A stretch of 64,000 nt of DNA, taken from contig NZ_JAGUQP010000010.1 of assembly GCF_018704065.1 (NCBI RefSeq), positions 16,526-80,525 of the forward strand. Direction: 5' to 3'. Under the pieces are notes generated by a model that was given only the letters and a program-made list of their open reading frames with translations, ran no database searches and had not been told where the DNA came from. Position numbers and translations under genes: made by a program. The DNA comes from Desulfovulcanus ferrireducens (GTDB taxonomy: Bacteria; Desulfobacterota; Desulfovibrionia; Desulfovibrionales; Desulfonatronovibrionaceae). How positions within the stretch are numbered: position 1 is the stretch's first letter; each line of letters begins with the position of its first letter. Positions 49,849 through 58,081 of the stretch are shown here, one piece after another.

Positions 49849-51150
49849 ATGATTGAACGCTATACAAGAAAAGAAATGGGCGAGATCTGGACCCTTGAAA
49901 ATAAATTCAGGGTCTGGCTGGAAGTAGAACTGGCCGTATGCGAGGCCTGGTACCAATTAGGTCTGATTCCGGAAAAAGAAATACAGGAAATCAGGGCCAA
50001 GGCTGATTTTGATGTGCAAAGAATTCTTGAATTAGAAGAAAAGACAAAACACGACGTTATAGCCTTTTTAACTGCCGTAGAAGAAAAAGTCGGTCCTGCT
50101 TCAAGATTTATACACCTGGGGTGCACTTCTTCAGACATTGTAGATACTGCCAACGGAGTTCTTTTATATCGCGCAGGCCTTTTAATTTCTAAGGCCCTGG
50201 ATCGGCTTTTAGACACGCTGCAGGATATGGCCCATAAGTTTAAAGGGCGTCTGGTCATGGGCCGCACCCACGGTATTCACGCCGAGCCAACCAGTTTCGG
50301 CCTGAAAGTAGCCAATTTCTACGCCGAATTTAAGAGACACAAAGAAAGATGGGAACAAGCCCTGGAAGGCATAAGATATGGGAAGATTTCCGGCGCAGTA
50401 GGAACTTATGCACACCTGGATCCGAGAGTAGAAGAGATAGCCTGTAAAATTTTGGGGTTAAAAGTGGACCCTATTTCCACCCAGATAATCCAGCGAGATC
50501 GTTATGCCCATTATTTTACGGCCCTGGCCCTTATGGCTGGAGGAATAGAGCGTATCTGTGTGGAACTGAGGCATCTGCAACGCACGGAAGTCTTGGAAGT
50601 TGAAGAAGGATTTTCTGCCGGCCAAAAAGGATCCTCAGCCATGCCACACAAGAAAAATCCCATATCAGCAGAGAATTTAACCGGCCTTTCCAGACTGGTA
50701 CGGACCAATGCCATGGCTGCTATGGAAAACATGGCCCTCTGGCATGAGCGAGACATAAGTCACTCGTCAGTAGAACGGGTGATCATGCCTGACTCGACTA
50801 TCTTGATCCATTACATGCTGCATAGACTGAACAATCTGTTATCAGGACTAAGGATCATACCTGAAAATATGGACAAGAACCTAAATCTGTCCATGGGGCT
50901 ATTTTTCTCCCAACGTATCCTTCTGGCTCTGGTGGACAAAGGCCTAAAGCGTCAGAAGGCATATGAGATGGTCCAGAAAGTGGCTATGCACTGCTGGGAA
51001 AACAAGGTCTTTTTCCCAGATGCCGTGCGCGAGGATAAAGTCATCTGCTCCTATCTCGACAAATCTGAGCTTGATGAACTCTTTGATCCCGCTTATTATT
51101 TAAAGCACGAAGATCTGATTTTTTCCCGGGTATTTGAAAGTCAAGGGTAA
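49849..51150 (+). CDS. purB: Adenylosuccinate lyase
   Basis: Cleaves adenylosuccinate and SAICAR in purine synthesis; 433 residues, fumarase/aspartase superfamily. Landmarks are HDVIAFLTAVEEKVG, HLGCTSSDIVDTANG, GRTHGIHAEPTSFG (catalytic His) and the signature GSSAMPHKKNPISAENLTGL. It heads the run purB-pyrE-peptidoglycan module and is separated from pyrE by a word-rich 104-bp spacer. Confidence 0.97.
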   Translation: MIERYTRKEMGEIWTLENKFRVWLEVELAVCEAWYQLGLIPEKEIQEIRAKADFDVQRILELEEKTKHDVIAFLTAVEEKVGPASRFIHLGCTSSDIVDTANGVLLYRAGLLISKALDRLLDTLQDMAHKFKGRLVMGRTHGIHAEPTSFGLKVANFYAEFKRHKERWEQALEGIRYGKISGAVGTYAHLDPRVEEIACKILGLKVDPISTQIIQRDRYAHYFTALALMAGGIERICVELRHLQRTEVLEVEEGFSAGQKGSSAMPHKKNPISAENLTGLSRLVRTNAMAAMENMALWHERDISHSSVERVIMPDSTILIHYMLHRLNNLLSGLRIIPENMDKNLNLSMGLFFSQRILLALVDKGLKRQKAYEMVQKVAMHCWENKVFFPDAVREDKVICSYLDKSELDELFDPAYYLKHEDLIFSRVFESQG

Positions 51151-51254
51151 AAGCGGTAAGAGATAAATTAAAGAAAGTAATCTACCAGTCAATAACCCCA
51201 ACTAGTAAACTACTTGACCAAAATAAACCTGTTAACCACTCAACTCAACAAAAC

Positions 51255-51821
51255 ATGAAAGAACTAAAAAAAAGATTAGCAAAACTTCTGTATGCTAAAT
51301 CCTATAAAGAGGGTGAATTTATTTTAACCTCGGGCAAAAAAAGCGATTATTATTTTGATTGCAAACAGACTGCCCTGGATCCTGAAGGCGCCTACCTTAT
51401 CGGCCGTATTTTTCTGGATATGATTATAAACAGTTCCAGACCCATCCAGGGAGTTGGGGGGATGACTTTGGGCGCTGACCCATTAGTTTGTGCCGTGACT
51501 GTGCTTTCTCACTTGCATAATTATCCTTTACCTGGCTTTATAGTCCGTAAAAAAGCAAAGGGGCATGGAACCAATCAGTACCTGGAAGGTCTCAATAATT
51601 TTGTCCAAGGCCAAAAGGTTTGCCTGCTCGAAGATGTGGTCACCACAGGCGGAACCCTTTTGACAGCGTGCAAGCGGGTTCAAGAGGCAGGTCTGGATGT
51701 GCAGGCCATTTTTTGTGTTCTGGACAGGGAGGAAGGCGGCAGAGAAAACCTGGCCCAGGCTGGCTATGAGTTAACCTCAATCTTTACGCGACAAGAATTA
51801 ATCCATGTTGCCAAAAGTTAA
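51255..51821 (+). CDS. pyrE: Orotate phosphoribosyltransferase
   Basis: Converts orotate and PRPP to OMP; 188 residues. It has GEFILTSGKKSDYYFDCKQTALDPEG, the flexible loop FIVRKKAKGHGTNQYLEG and the PRPP-binding site KVCLLEDVVTTGGTLLTAC. The stop overlaps the start of the next gene (a lipoprotein) by 17 nt, which ties pyrimidine synthesis to the envelope module transcriptionally. Confidence 0.96.
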   Translation: MKELKKRLAKLLYAKSYKEGEFILTSGKKSDYYFDCKQTALDPEGAYLIGRIFLDMIINSSRPIQGVGGMTLGADPLVCAVTVLSHLHNYPLPGFIVRKKAKGHGTNQYLEGLNNFVQGQKVCLLEDVVTTGGTLLTACKRVQEAGLDVQAIFCVLDREEGGRENLAQAGYELTSIFTRQELIHVAKS

Positions 51822-52413
51822 ACCAATATACCTTCTGACTTTAGCCTGGATGGTCTTTTTAGCCGGGTGCAAACTGGAACCAGCCAGTAAACTCTTATGG
51901 CCGGATTTAAGTGATCCTTATTTCCAACTGACTAAAAAGTGGACCAAAAGAGGCGTTATTTACTCGGGAATTGATACAGAAATAGAGGTTTACGCTACTT
52001 TAAAATCCCCCGAATGGAGAAAAGCCTATGTGCATAAATGGGCTAAAGTCTATTCTTTAAGCCAGAATGAAGAAAAAAAATTACAGGCAGATGAACTTAA
52101 AGCGGCCCAAAAAGAGACAGAAATTTTTCTGGCCATGTATAGCAACAAACCGGAACAGGCTGAACTTAAATTTAATAGCCCATTATGGTCAGTGTTCCTG
52201 GAGATAGAGGATAAGAAAATTTATCCTCTTGAAATCAGGCCTCTGGACTGGCCTTATGCAAAACTTAAAACATTTTTCCCCTTTGTGCACAAATGGCAGA
52301 AGAGCTATATGCTACGCTTTAGAAAACTTGAACCCCTGCAAACGGGACCTTCTGGTAATCCTATCCGCCTGACTCTTAGCGGACCTGTGGGAAAAGTAAG
52401 CCTTGAGTGGTAG
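51805..52413 (+). CDS. Lipoprotein of unknown function at the head of the peptidoglycan module
   Basis: 202 residues with a lipoprotein signal ending LAGC (Cys about 22). The mature part is mixed alpha/beta with many Lys, Trp and Glu: YFQLTKKWTKRGVIYSGIDTEIEVYATLKSPEWRKAYVHKWAKVY and a C-terminal IRLTLSGPVGKVSLEW. I do not recognise a family. It overlaps pyrE by 17 nt and is followed by the LD-peptidase gene. Residues KLEP after the Cys contain no Asp at +2, so outer-membrane sorting is likely. Confidence 0.8.
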   Translation: MLPKVKPIYLLTLAWMVFLAGCKLEPASKLLWPDLSDPYFQLTKKWTKRGVIYSGIDTEIEVYATLKSPEWRKAYVHKWAKVYSLSQNEEKKLQADELKAAQKETEIFLAMYSNKPEQAELKFNSPLWSVFLEIEDKKIYPLEIRPLDWPYAKLKTFFPFVHKWQKSYMLRFRKLEPLQTGPSGNPIRLTLSGPVGKVSLEW

Positions 52414-52456
52414 AGTTTACAAATCTGCTAATTTACCTATCTGCTACAAACTTATT

Positions 52457-53761
52457 ATGAACTACGTACTGCGTGCTACGTGCTTTCTTTTCAGCTTAAA
52501 CTTTCTCTCGGTCGCCTTTTTTCTCCCTTCTATATCAAGTGCCTGGGAAGCCAACTTCTCAGCAGACCCCTCTGCTCCTGAGCTATTTTTAGCAATTGAT
52601 AAAGAACGACAAAAACTCTTTATCCTATCCAACAAAAGCCCCTTGCAAAAGCTGAAGGAATTCTCTTGCTCCACTGGACAGGTTCGTGGTGATAAGCAGA
52701 AACAAGGCGATCGCAAGACTCCGGAAGGTATCTATTTTTTAGAGAAACGTCTAACTCGAGGGCTTAATTATGATTTATATGGTAAACTAGCTTTTACCTT
52801 GAATTATCCCAATCCGGTGGATCGTATTAAAGGGAAAACAGGTTACGGTATCTGGATCCATGGTCGGGGACATAAAATCACTGAGTTTGAAACCAAAGGT
52901 TGTGTAGCCCTGAATATGTCTGACATCGCTGCCCTTGAGCCCGGAATAATTCTACAAAAAACCCCGGTGGCCATTGCCAGAAAAGCAACTTGGCAGGATA
53001 AAGAAACCAATTCTGGCATTGAGACAGAAATAGTACGGTTGACTCGTGAGTGGGCCAGGGCATGGGCAAAAAAGTCTGACGAATTTTTCTCCTTTTACCA
53101 TGGGGAAAAGTTTACGTTAAGCGGTCAAGACTTCAAAAGATTTACGAGGAGAAAAAAAAGACTCTTTCAAAAGTATTCCTGGATTGATGTTTATATTCAC
53201 CAGCCCAAGGCTTTGGCCGGACCAGGATACGTGGTTAGTTTTTTTGGACAAGTATATCGAACGTCAACTTTTTTTTCTACAGGGATAAAGAGACTTTACT
53301 GGCAAAGATTAGAAAATAATGAATGGAAGATTGTGGGCAGCGAATGGCGACCAGGCGCTGCCGCAATGGAAAGAGAACTAAAAGGCAAGTACCTGGAAGC
53401 AAGAAAAGAAGAACTGCTCCAGTGGATTGAAAAATGGCGTAAGGCATGGGAAAAGGCAGATCTTGAAAACTATGCCCGATTTTATACGATTGATGCGGTA
53501 CAAGGATCGATAAAAGGGATAAAAGCTATCCTTGCAAATAAAAAGAAAGTCTGGCGCAAAGTTGGCCGTCCCCAAAAAATAGAATGCAAAAATTTTGATA
53601 TTCAATTGGATAAAGAAGGCTTCCTAATCTCTTTTGTCCAGAAATATACGAGTGAGCAAGGTTATAAAGATACTGGCATAAAACAACTAAAGGTTGCCCC
53701 CTTACCTTCCGGCTGGCATATCATCTCTGAGTCCTGGAGAAAATTGTCATGGCCAAGGTAA
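52457..53761 (+). CDS. YafK/Csd6-like L,D-peptidase with two NTF2-like domains
   Basis: 434 residues. Signal peptide MNYVLRATCFLFSLNFLSVAFF..., then a YkuD/YafK catalytic domain (about 40-170) with His135 in IHGRGHK and Cys149 in KGCVALN. Two similar NTF2-like domains follow, about 190-300 (LTREWARAWAKKSDEFFSFY...VGSEW) and about 318-430 (WIEKWRKAWEKADLENYARFY...ISESW). Helicobacter Csd6, Campylobacter Pgp2 and Bdellovibrio Bd1075 join this catalytic domain to one NTF2 domain and trim tetrapeptides for cell curvature. An upstream TTG (52403) is a less likely start. Confidence 0.85.
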   Translation: MNYVLRATCFLFSLNFLSVAFFLPSISSAWEANFSADPSAPELFLAIDKERQKLFILSNKSPLQKLKEFSCSTGQVRGDKQKQGDRKTPEGIYFLEKRLTRGLNYDLYGKLAFTLNYPNPVDRIKGKTGYGIWIHGRGHKITEFETKGCVALNMSDIAALEPGIILQKTPVAIARKATWQDKETNSGIETEIVRLTREWARAWAKKSDEFFSFYHGEKFTLSGQDFKRFTRRKKRLFQKYSWIDVYIHQPKALAGPGYVVSFFGQVYRTSTFFSTGIKRLYWQRLENNEWKIVGSEWRPGAAAMERELKGKYLEARKEELLQWIEKWRKAWEKADLENYARFYTIDAVQGSIKGIKAILANKKKVWRKVGRPQKIECKNFDIQLDKEGFLISFVQKYTSEQGYKDTGIKQLKVAPLPSGWHIISESWRKLSWPR

Positions 53762-54444
53762 AATATAATGTAATTTTTATGCGCGACGATGCTTCTGTGA
53801 AGCGGTGGCGCATAAGTTCATGGTGCATAAAATTCTTTATATGTATCCAGATTGTTCTAGTTGTAATCAGTATACTTGGCACATATATGGCTTTTAAATT
53901 TTTTCAAGAAAAAGAGAAGTTGCACATATCTTTGATGCAAACATCAAAATTGCTTAACGATACAAAGTTCAAATTAAAACGACTGGAAAATGTGCAAAAG
54001 ATTTTGGATAGTTATAATAGTGAACAATTGCAGACTCTTCTGGTAAATCAAAAGTTCAATACACCAAGTATGCCCCCTATTGATCTTAATGAAATCTTCC
54101 AGTCAGTAGACCTGCATCTAGTTGGGATAGAAAACATCCAGGCCAAGTATTTTAAAAACAAAATGCAGGTCCAATTTGAAGTGAATAACCTCACTTCTAG
54201 TCGGACTGTCAAAGGTCGGGTCGATTTATGTCTCATTGGCCGGGATGGCCTGGAAGTGGATATAAATATTAATGATAAAAACCTACACTTTGAAATAAAC
54301 CGCTTTAAGCGCATAAAAGCAACATTTATCTTGCCCAAATCCTTGCCCAGATCAGAAATTTTTGCACTGCGTCTTAAAATCACTGACAAAACAGGAAAAT
54401 TAATCTTCTGTGAGACTTATCCTCTTGCTCATATCCTTGTTTAG
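53749..54444 (+). CDS. Bitopic membrane protein with coiled coil, unknown family
   Basis: 231 residues. One membrane helix (KFFICIQIVLVVISILGTYMAFKFF, about 28-52) is followed by a coiled coil (about 55-85) and a C-terminal beta-rich domain (about 100-231: MQVQFEVNNLTSSRTVKGRVDLCLIG...). The N-terminal stretch resembles the cytoplasmic start of LytM/M23-type envelope proteins, but no peptidase residues follow. It overlaps the LD-peptidase gene (13 nt) and the carboxypeptidase gene (35 nt), so it is likely a scaffold for these enzymes. Function is inference. Confidence 0.75.
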   Translation: MAKVKYNVIFMRDDASVKRWRISSWCIKFFICIQIVLVVISILGTYMAFKFFQEKEKLHISLMQTSKLLNDTKFKLKRLENVQKILDSYNSEQLQTLLVNQKFNTPSMPPIDLNEIFQSVDLHLVGIENIQAKYFKNKMQVQFEVNNLTSSRTVKGRVDLCLIGRDGLEVDININDKNLHFEINRFKRIKATFILPKSLPRSEIFALRLKITDKTGKLIFCETYPLAHILV

Positions 54445-56146
54445 TCTTGTCCTGGTCTGCAGTAGCTACCCAGGACTTGCCGCAACTCGAGCCACATTTC
54501 TGGCTCGAACATACTACCCTTTGGAAGTTTACTTTCTGCAAGGAAACGAGACCGGTCCTACCATTATGATCCAGGGAGGTATCCAGGGAGATGAGCTTTC
54601 CGGCATAATTGCTGCCCAGATTTTAACCAAATCTTTGATCAAAAAAGGTAATCTGATTGTTGTGCCACGTGCTAATCTGCCGTCGATTTTTGCATTTAAG
54701 CGGCGGATCAATGTAGATCTGAACAGGCGTTTTGATCAAGATTACAACCAATATTATGAAGATTACCTGGCTCGAGCCATTAGATATGTGGTCAGCAAAA
54801 GTGATGGCCTGATTCACCTACATGAAGGCAGCGGTTTTTACTCCCCTACATACGTTAGCCACCTACGCAACCCTAAACACTTTGGCCAGTCTATAATAAT
54901 CGATACCCATATTTTTGAGGACAGAATTTTTCTGGCTAGTTTGGTCCAAAGCGTACTGGGTAGGGTTAATGGGGATTTAAGTCCACCCAAATACTCTTTT
55001 CAACTTTTTAACATGAATACCTTTGCTGCTGCCACCCTTTATCCGGAGCAGAGAAAATCTTTGACATATTATACACTGCGGGAGTTAAAACTCCCTGCAC
55101 TGGCCGTGGAAGTAAGCAAAAATATTCGCGACTTATCCTGGAAGGTAAACTGCCATTGTCGAATTGTTAAAGAGCTACTCAGCCAAATGGGAGTAGAGAT
55201 TGAACTTCCTGTGGGGATCACCAAACTGGTTAAAGAATGGTTTAACGGTCGCATAAACATCAAAATAAATGGTCAGGATGTTGCGAAATCCTCGCAAATA
55301 ACATTAACTCCTTATAAGGAACTCGACATCCAGCTAGGCCCAAATGCTGACAAAAGCGATAAGAGCTGGGCTGTAATCATTCCGGATATACCATATCTAA
55401 ATCTAATAAACACAAAGTTTGTTTGCCTCAAACCCTTCCCGTACCTGGACATCGTTCAGGACGGCCAAAAAATAAAAAGAATTAATATCAACTGGAAAGG
55501 AACCTGGTTCCAAAAAGATCTTAAGCTTCCTGTTTTGGTTTACTCTCAGGACAGAGAAATTAAGCTGGCCAGGCCAGGTACACAAATTTCCGCCTATGAG
55601 GGTCAGACAATCCTTTTACATGGCCTTTGGCTGGAACACGGCCAGGAAGTGCTCAATGTAAAAGGATTTGTAACCAACGAAATTACAAATGATGGTCAGG
55701 ACAAAGGGATTCCTATAGTCTTGGCTAAAAACGGATTTATGTCCAAGTATATAAAAGATAATGGCAATGATTGGTCTTTTGTGATCCAGAGAGAAACCGA
55801 ACGAAAGGTTAGATATAAATGGAAGGTAAAAGTTCAGAATACAAAATTTTCCGGGTTGAGACTGGTCAAGCTTCTCCAACCTGCAAAGCAGATAGGTACA
55901 AGTACAAAAGACACCAAACAATACTTTTTATTTCCAGGAGACAAAGAATACTCTCTGGAGAGAGGAAGGTATACACTAAAATCTTTTGGCGCGGATGAAA
56001 ATTTTATGTGTTTTGTAGGCGACCATCCCCTGCCCATATATCCTGATGAAAAGCTAAATTTTTTGCACAATGGTAGATATACTTTACATATATTTGAAAG
56101 TAGAAGTTTTGCCGAACTGGGACAGATAAAAATTAATATCCAATAA
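54410..56146 (+). CDS. M99-family D,L-carboxypeptidase (Csd4/Pgp1-like)
   Basis: 578 residues, start GTG at 54410, signal peptide MRLILLLISLFSLVLVCSS. The zinc site reads GGIQGDELSG with Gln59 and Glu62, the unusual Gln-x-x-Glu of Helicobacter Csd4, and LIHLHEGSGFY supplies the His. LNRRF (about 104-108) is the substrate arginine motif. Residues about 290-578 form two to three beta domains. Csd4 and Pgp1 trim tripeptides from peptidoglycan to set helical shape. Here the enzyme is paired with the Csd6-like enzyme two genes upstream. Confidence 0.85.
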   Translation: MRLILLLISLFSLVLVCSSYPGLAATRATFLARTYYPLEVYFLQGNETGPTIMIQGGIQGDELSGIIAAQILTKSLIKKGNLIVVPRANLPSIFAFKRRINVDLNRRFDQDYNQYYEDYLARAIRYVVSKSDGLIHLHEGSGFYSPTYVSHLRNPKHFGQSIIIDTHIFEDRIFLASLVQSVLGRVNGDLSPPKYSFQLFNMNTFAAATLYPEQRKSLTYYTLRELKLPALAVEVSKNIRDLSWKVNCHCRIVKELLSQMGVEIELPVGITKLVKEWFNGRINIKINGQDVAKSSQITLTPYKELDIQLGPNADKSDKSWAVIIPDIPYLNLINTKFVCLKPFPYLDIVQDGQKIKRININWKGTWFQKDLKLPVLVYSQDREIKLARPGTQISAYEGQTILLHGLWLEHGQEVLNVKGFVTNEITNDGQDKGIPIVLAKNGFMSKYIKDNGNDWSFVIQRETERKVRYKWKVKVQNTKFSGLRLVKLLQPAKQIGTSTKDTKQYFLFPGDKEYSLERGRYTLKSFGADENFMCFVGDHPLPIYPDEKLNFLHNGRYTLHIFESRSFAELGQIKINIQ

Positions 56147-56188
56147 TCTTTAATATTAACCCAATAAACCTATAAAGGGGAGACCACA

Positions 56189-57031
56189 ATGAATAATTTT
56201 TTTGTCAATCTCCCATTAAGATATATCGCCAGAAAAAAAAGGTACCTCGATTTGTTCATTGAAAACAGGATAAATCCTGAATTGGGCTTAGAAGCCTGGA
56301 GCATGGACAAATTGGATCTTGCTTGGCATAAAAATGTAGCCGAAAAAATCCATCGTGCTGGTTTGAAAACCGCCATTCACCTCCCATTTTTGGACTTGAT
56401 GCCAGGCAGCATCGACCAATATATCCTGCAGGCAACAAGAAAAAGGCTAGACAAAGCCCTGGAAATAGCCAAAATTTATGAACCTTGCCATCTGATTGGC
56501 CATCTGGCCTATGATTCTGGCCTTGACGATGACTTTTATTCTTTTTGGCTAGAAAATTCTGTACAAACCTGGCAACAAATGGCGGAAAAAACTAAAAATA
56601 CCTGTCCCATCTTTCTGGAAAATGTACGTGAACAAGATCCAACTATTATTAGCGACCTTTTGAGCGGGTTGAACGGACAAGTTGGTTTTTGTTTTGATCT
56701 TGGCCATTGGTTTTCATTTGGTCATGGAAGAGAAAATAACAACCTGGGTCATTGGCTCCAGACCCTGGCCCCTTATATCCGTCATCTGCATTTGCATGAC
56801 AATCATGGCCACTTTGATGAACATCTGGGCATGGGGCAGGGGAAAATTCCTTTTGTGGAGTTTTTTGCCGGCTTAGAATCTTTGGAATTGAAGCCAGGAT
56901 TTACCTTAGAACCACATTCTGCTGAAGACTTGGCTTACAGTTTAAATTTTATGCACGCTAACCGGTTCTGGTTTTCTCTACTGGGAGTGAAAAAAAATTC
57001 CGTTCGTGACTTAGCCTTTAAACTCAAATAA
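56189..57031 (+). CDS. Sugar phosphate isomerase/epimerase-like TIM-barrel protein
   Basis: 280 residues of the xylose-isomerase-like/AP-endonuclease-2 superfamily. Typical metal-site segments are LKTAIHLPFLDLMPGS, CHLIGHLAYDSG, IFLENVREQDPTII, VGFCFDLGHWFSFGHG, RHLHLHDNHGHFDEHLGMGQGKIPF and FTLEPHSAEDL. The reaction is not known. AAGGGGAG precedes the ATG. The 3' end overlaps the convergent pseudouridine synthase gene by 21 nt. Confidence 0.82.
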   Translation: MNNFFVNLPLRYIARKKRYLDLFIENRINPELGLEAWSMDKLDLAWHKNVAEKIHRAGLKTAIHLPFLDLMPGSIDQYILQATRKRLDKALEIAKIYEPCHLIGHLAYDSGLDDDFYSFWLENSVQTWQQMAEKTKNTCPIFLENVREQDPTIISDLLSGLNGQVGFCFDLGHWFSFGHGRENNNLGHWLQTLAPYIRHLHLHDNHGHFDEHLGMGQGKIPFVEFFAGLESLELKPGFTLEPHSAEDLAYSLNFMHANRFWFSLLGVKKNSVRDLAFKLK

Positions 57032-57949
57032 GTTGGGGTTTGAAACCCACTTTGCCGACACTTTAAATTCCTGTGGCCACTTGGGCAAAGAAGTAAAGTC
57101 GTAACCGGGCCAAGATAGCTGCCAGGCATGCAAAAGCAGTGGATATGGCTCATGATGACCATAACGAAAGTCCCCAACAATGGGATGGTTCCTCGTGGCC
57201 AATTGGACTCGCAACTGGTGAGTACGACCCGTTTCCAGCCTTAGAGCAAGTAAACTATAGCCTGAAATTACGCGTAGCAAAAAAGCCCAGCTCCTGGCCT
57301 GCTTTCCTTTTGAAGAAATCACCACTTTTTTGGCTATGTAACTGGCAGGTTCTTTATTTCTCTGCTTTTCAACTTCCTTTCGTACAAGTAACTTATTTTC
57401 CAATTTGACCCACTTTCTGTAAGGCCAAACCCCTCTAACCCAAGCCAGGTAAAGCTTATTCACCTTACTTGACCAAATTTTTTGCATAGCCCGTAAAAAA
57501 GAAAAAGACTTGGCCACAAGAAGCAAACCCGAAGTATCCTTATCCAGACGATGGACAGGAGTCGGAGGGAAGTGACATTCCGCAAACTGAGTTCTTAAGC
57601 GGAGGACGACTGAATCTTTGTGCCCACTGCCAGGATGAACAGGCAGACCGGATGGTTTATTAATCACTAGAAACTGTTCATCTTCATAGACAATATCCAG
57701 TTTCTGATGAGATAAAATTTTACTTTCTGACTCTACACCGGAGACGTGAGGTGGTATGCGCACCTTTTGACCTGCTCTCAGACGCCCAAAAGGTTTGGCT
57801 CTTTTACCATCTATTCGGACTTGGCCGGTCCTTATCCAGCGCATTAGGGCTGAATAAGGGATTTTTTTCCTGGTTTTGCGCTGCAAAAAAGAAATAAGTT
57901 TTTGCCCGGCCTCTTCGGGCTTAATAAGCAGGTATTGCACTTCAGGCAC
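57011..57949 (-). CDS. RluA-family pseudouridine synthase
   Basis: 312 residues: an N-terminal S4 domain (LISFLQRKTRKKIPYSALMRWIRTGQVRIDGKRAKP) and the RluA catalytic domain with PVHPGSGHKDSVVLRL, VHRLDKDTSGLLLVAKS (catalytic Asp) and LETGRTHQLRVQLATRNHPIVGD. By layout it is an RluC/RluD-type enzyme of 23S rRNA; which uridine it modifies cannot be read. It overlaps the convergent TIM-barrel gene at the 3' end. Confidence 0.9.
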   Translation of the reverse strand: MPEVQYLLIKPEEAGQKLISFLQRKTRKKIPYSALMRWIRTGQVRIDGKRAKPFGRLRAGQKVRIPPHVSGVESESKILSHQKLDIVYEDEQFLVINKPSGLPVHPGSGHKDSVVLRLRTQFAECHFPPTPVHRLDKDTSGLLLVAKSFSFLRAMQKIWSSKVNKLYLAWVRGVWPYRKWVKLENKLLVRKEVEKQRNKEPASYIAKKVVISSKGKQARSWAFLLRVISGYSLLALRLETGRTHQLRVQLATRNHPIVGDFRYGHHEPYPLLLHAWQLSWPGYDFTSLPKWPQEFKVSAKWVSNPNLFEFKG

Positions 57950-58081
57950 TTTTCTTCACTCACGCTGTTCAAACGCATCTGCCAAAAATCAAAATTTACA
58001 TTCTAGGGACACTAGAGAAGCGGGGAATTTATTGTTTTTTCTCCAATTCTGCCCGTCTCCGATTCCTCGTTCCTCGTTCCG

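Noticed and set aside
57750..57800. Palindromic coding insert (PFGRLRAGQ) in the RluA-type gene
   Set aside because: The segment aligns with the normal end of the S4 domain in this family and needs no insertion.
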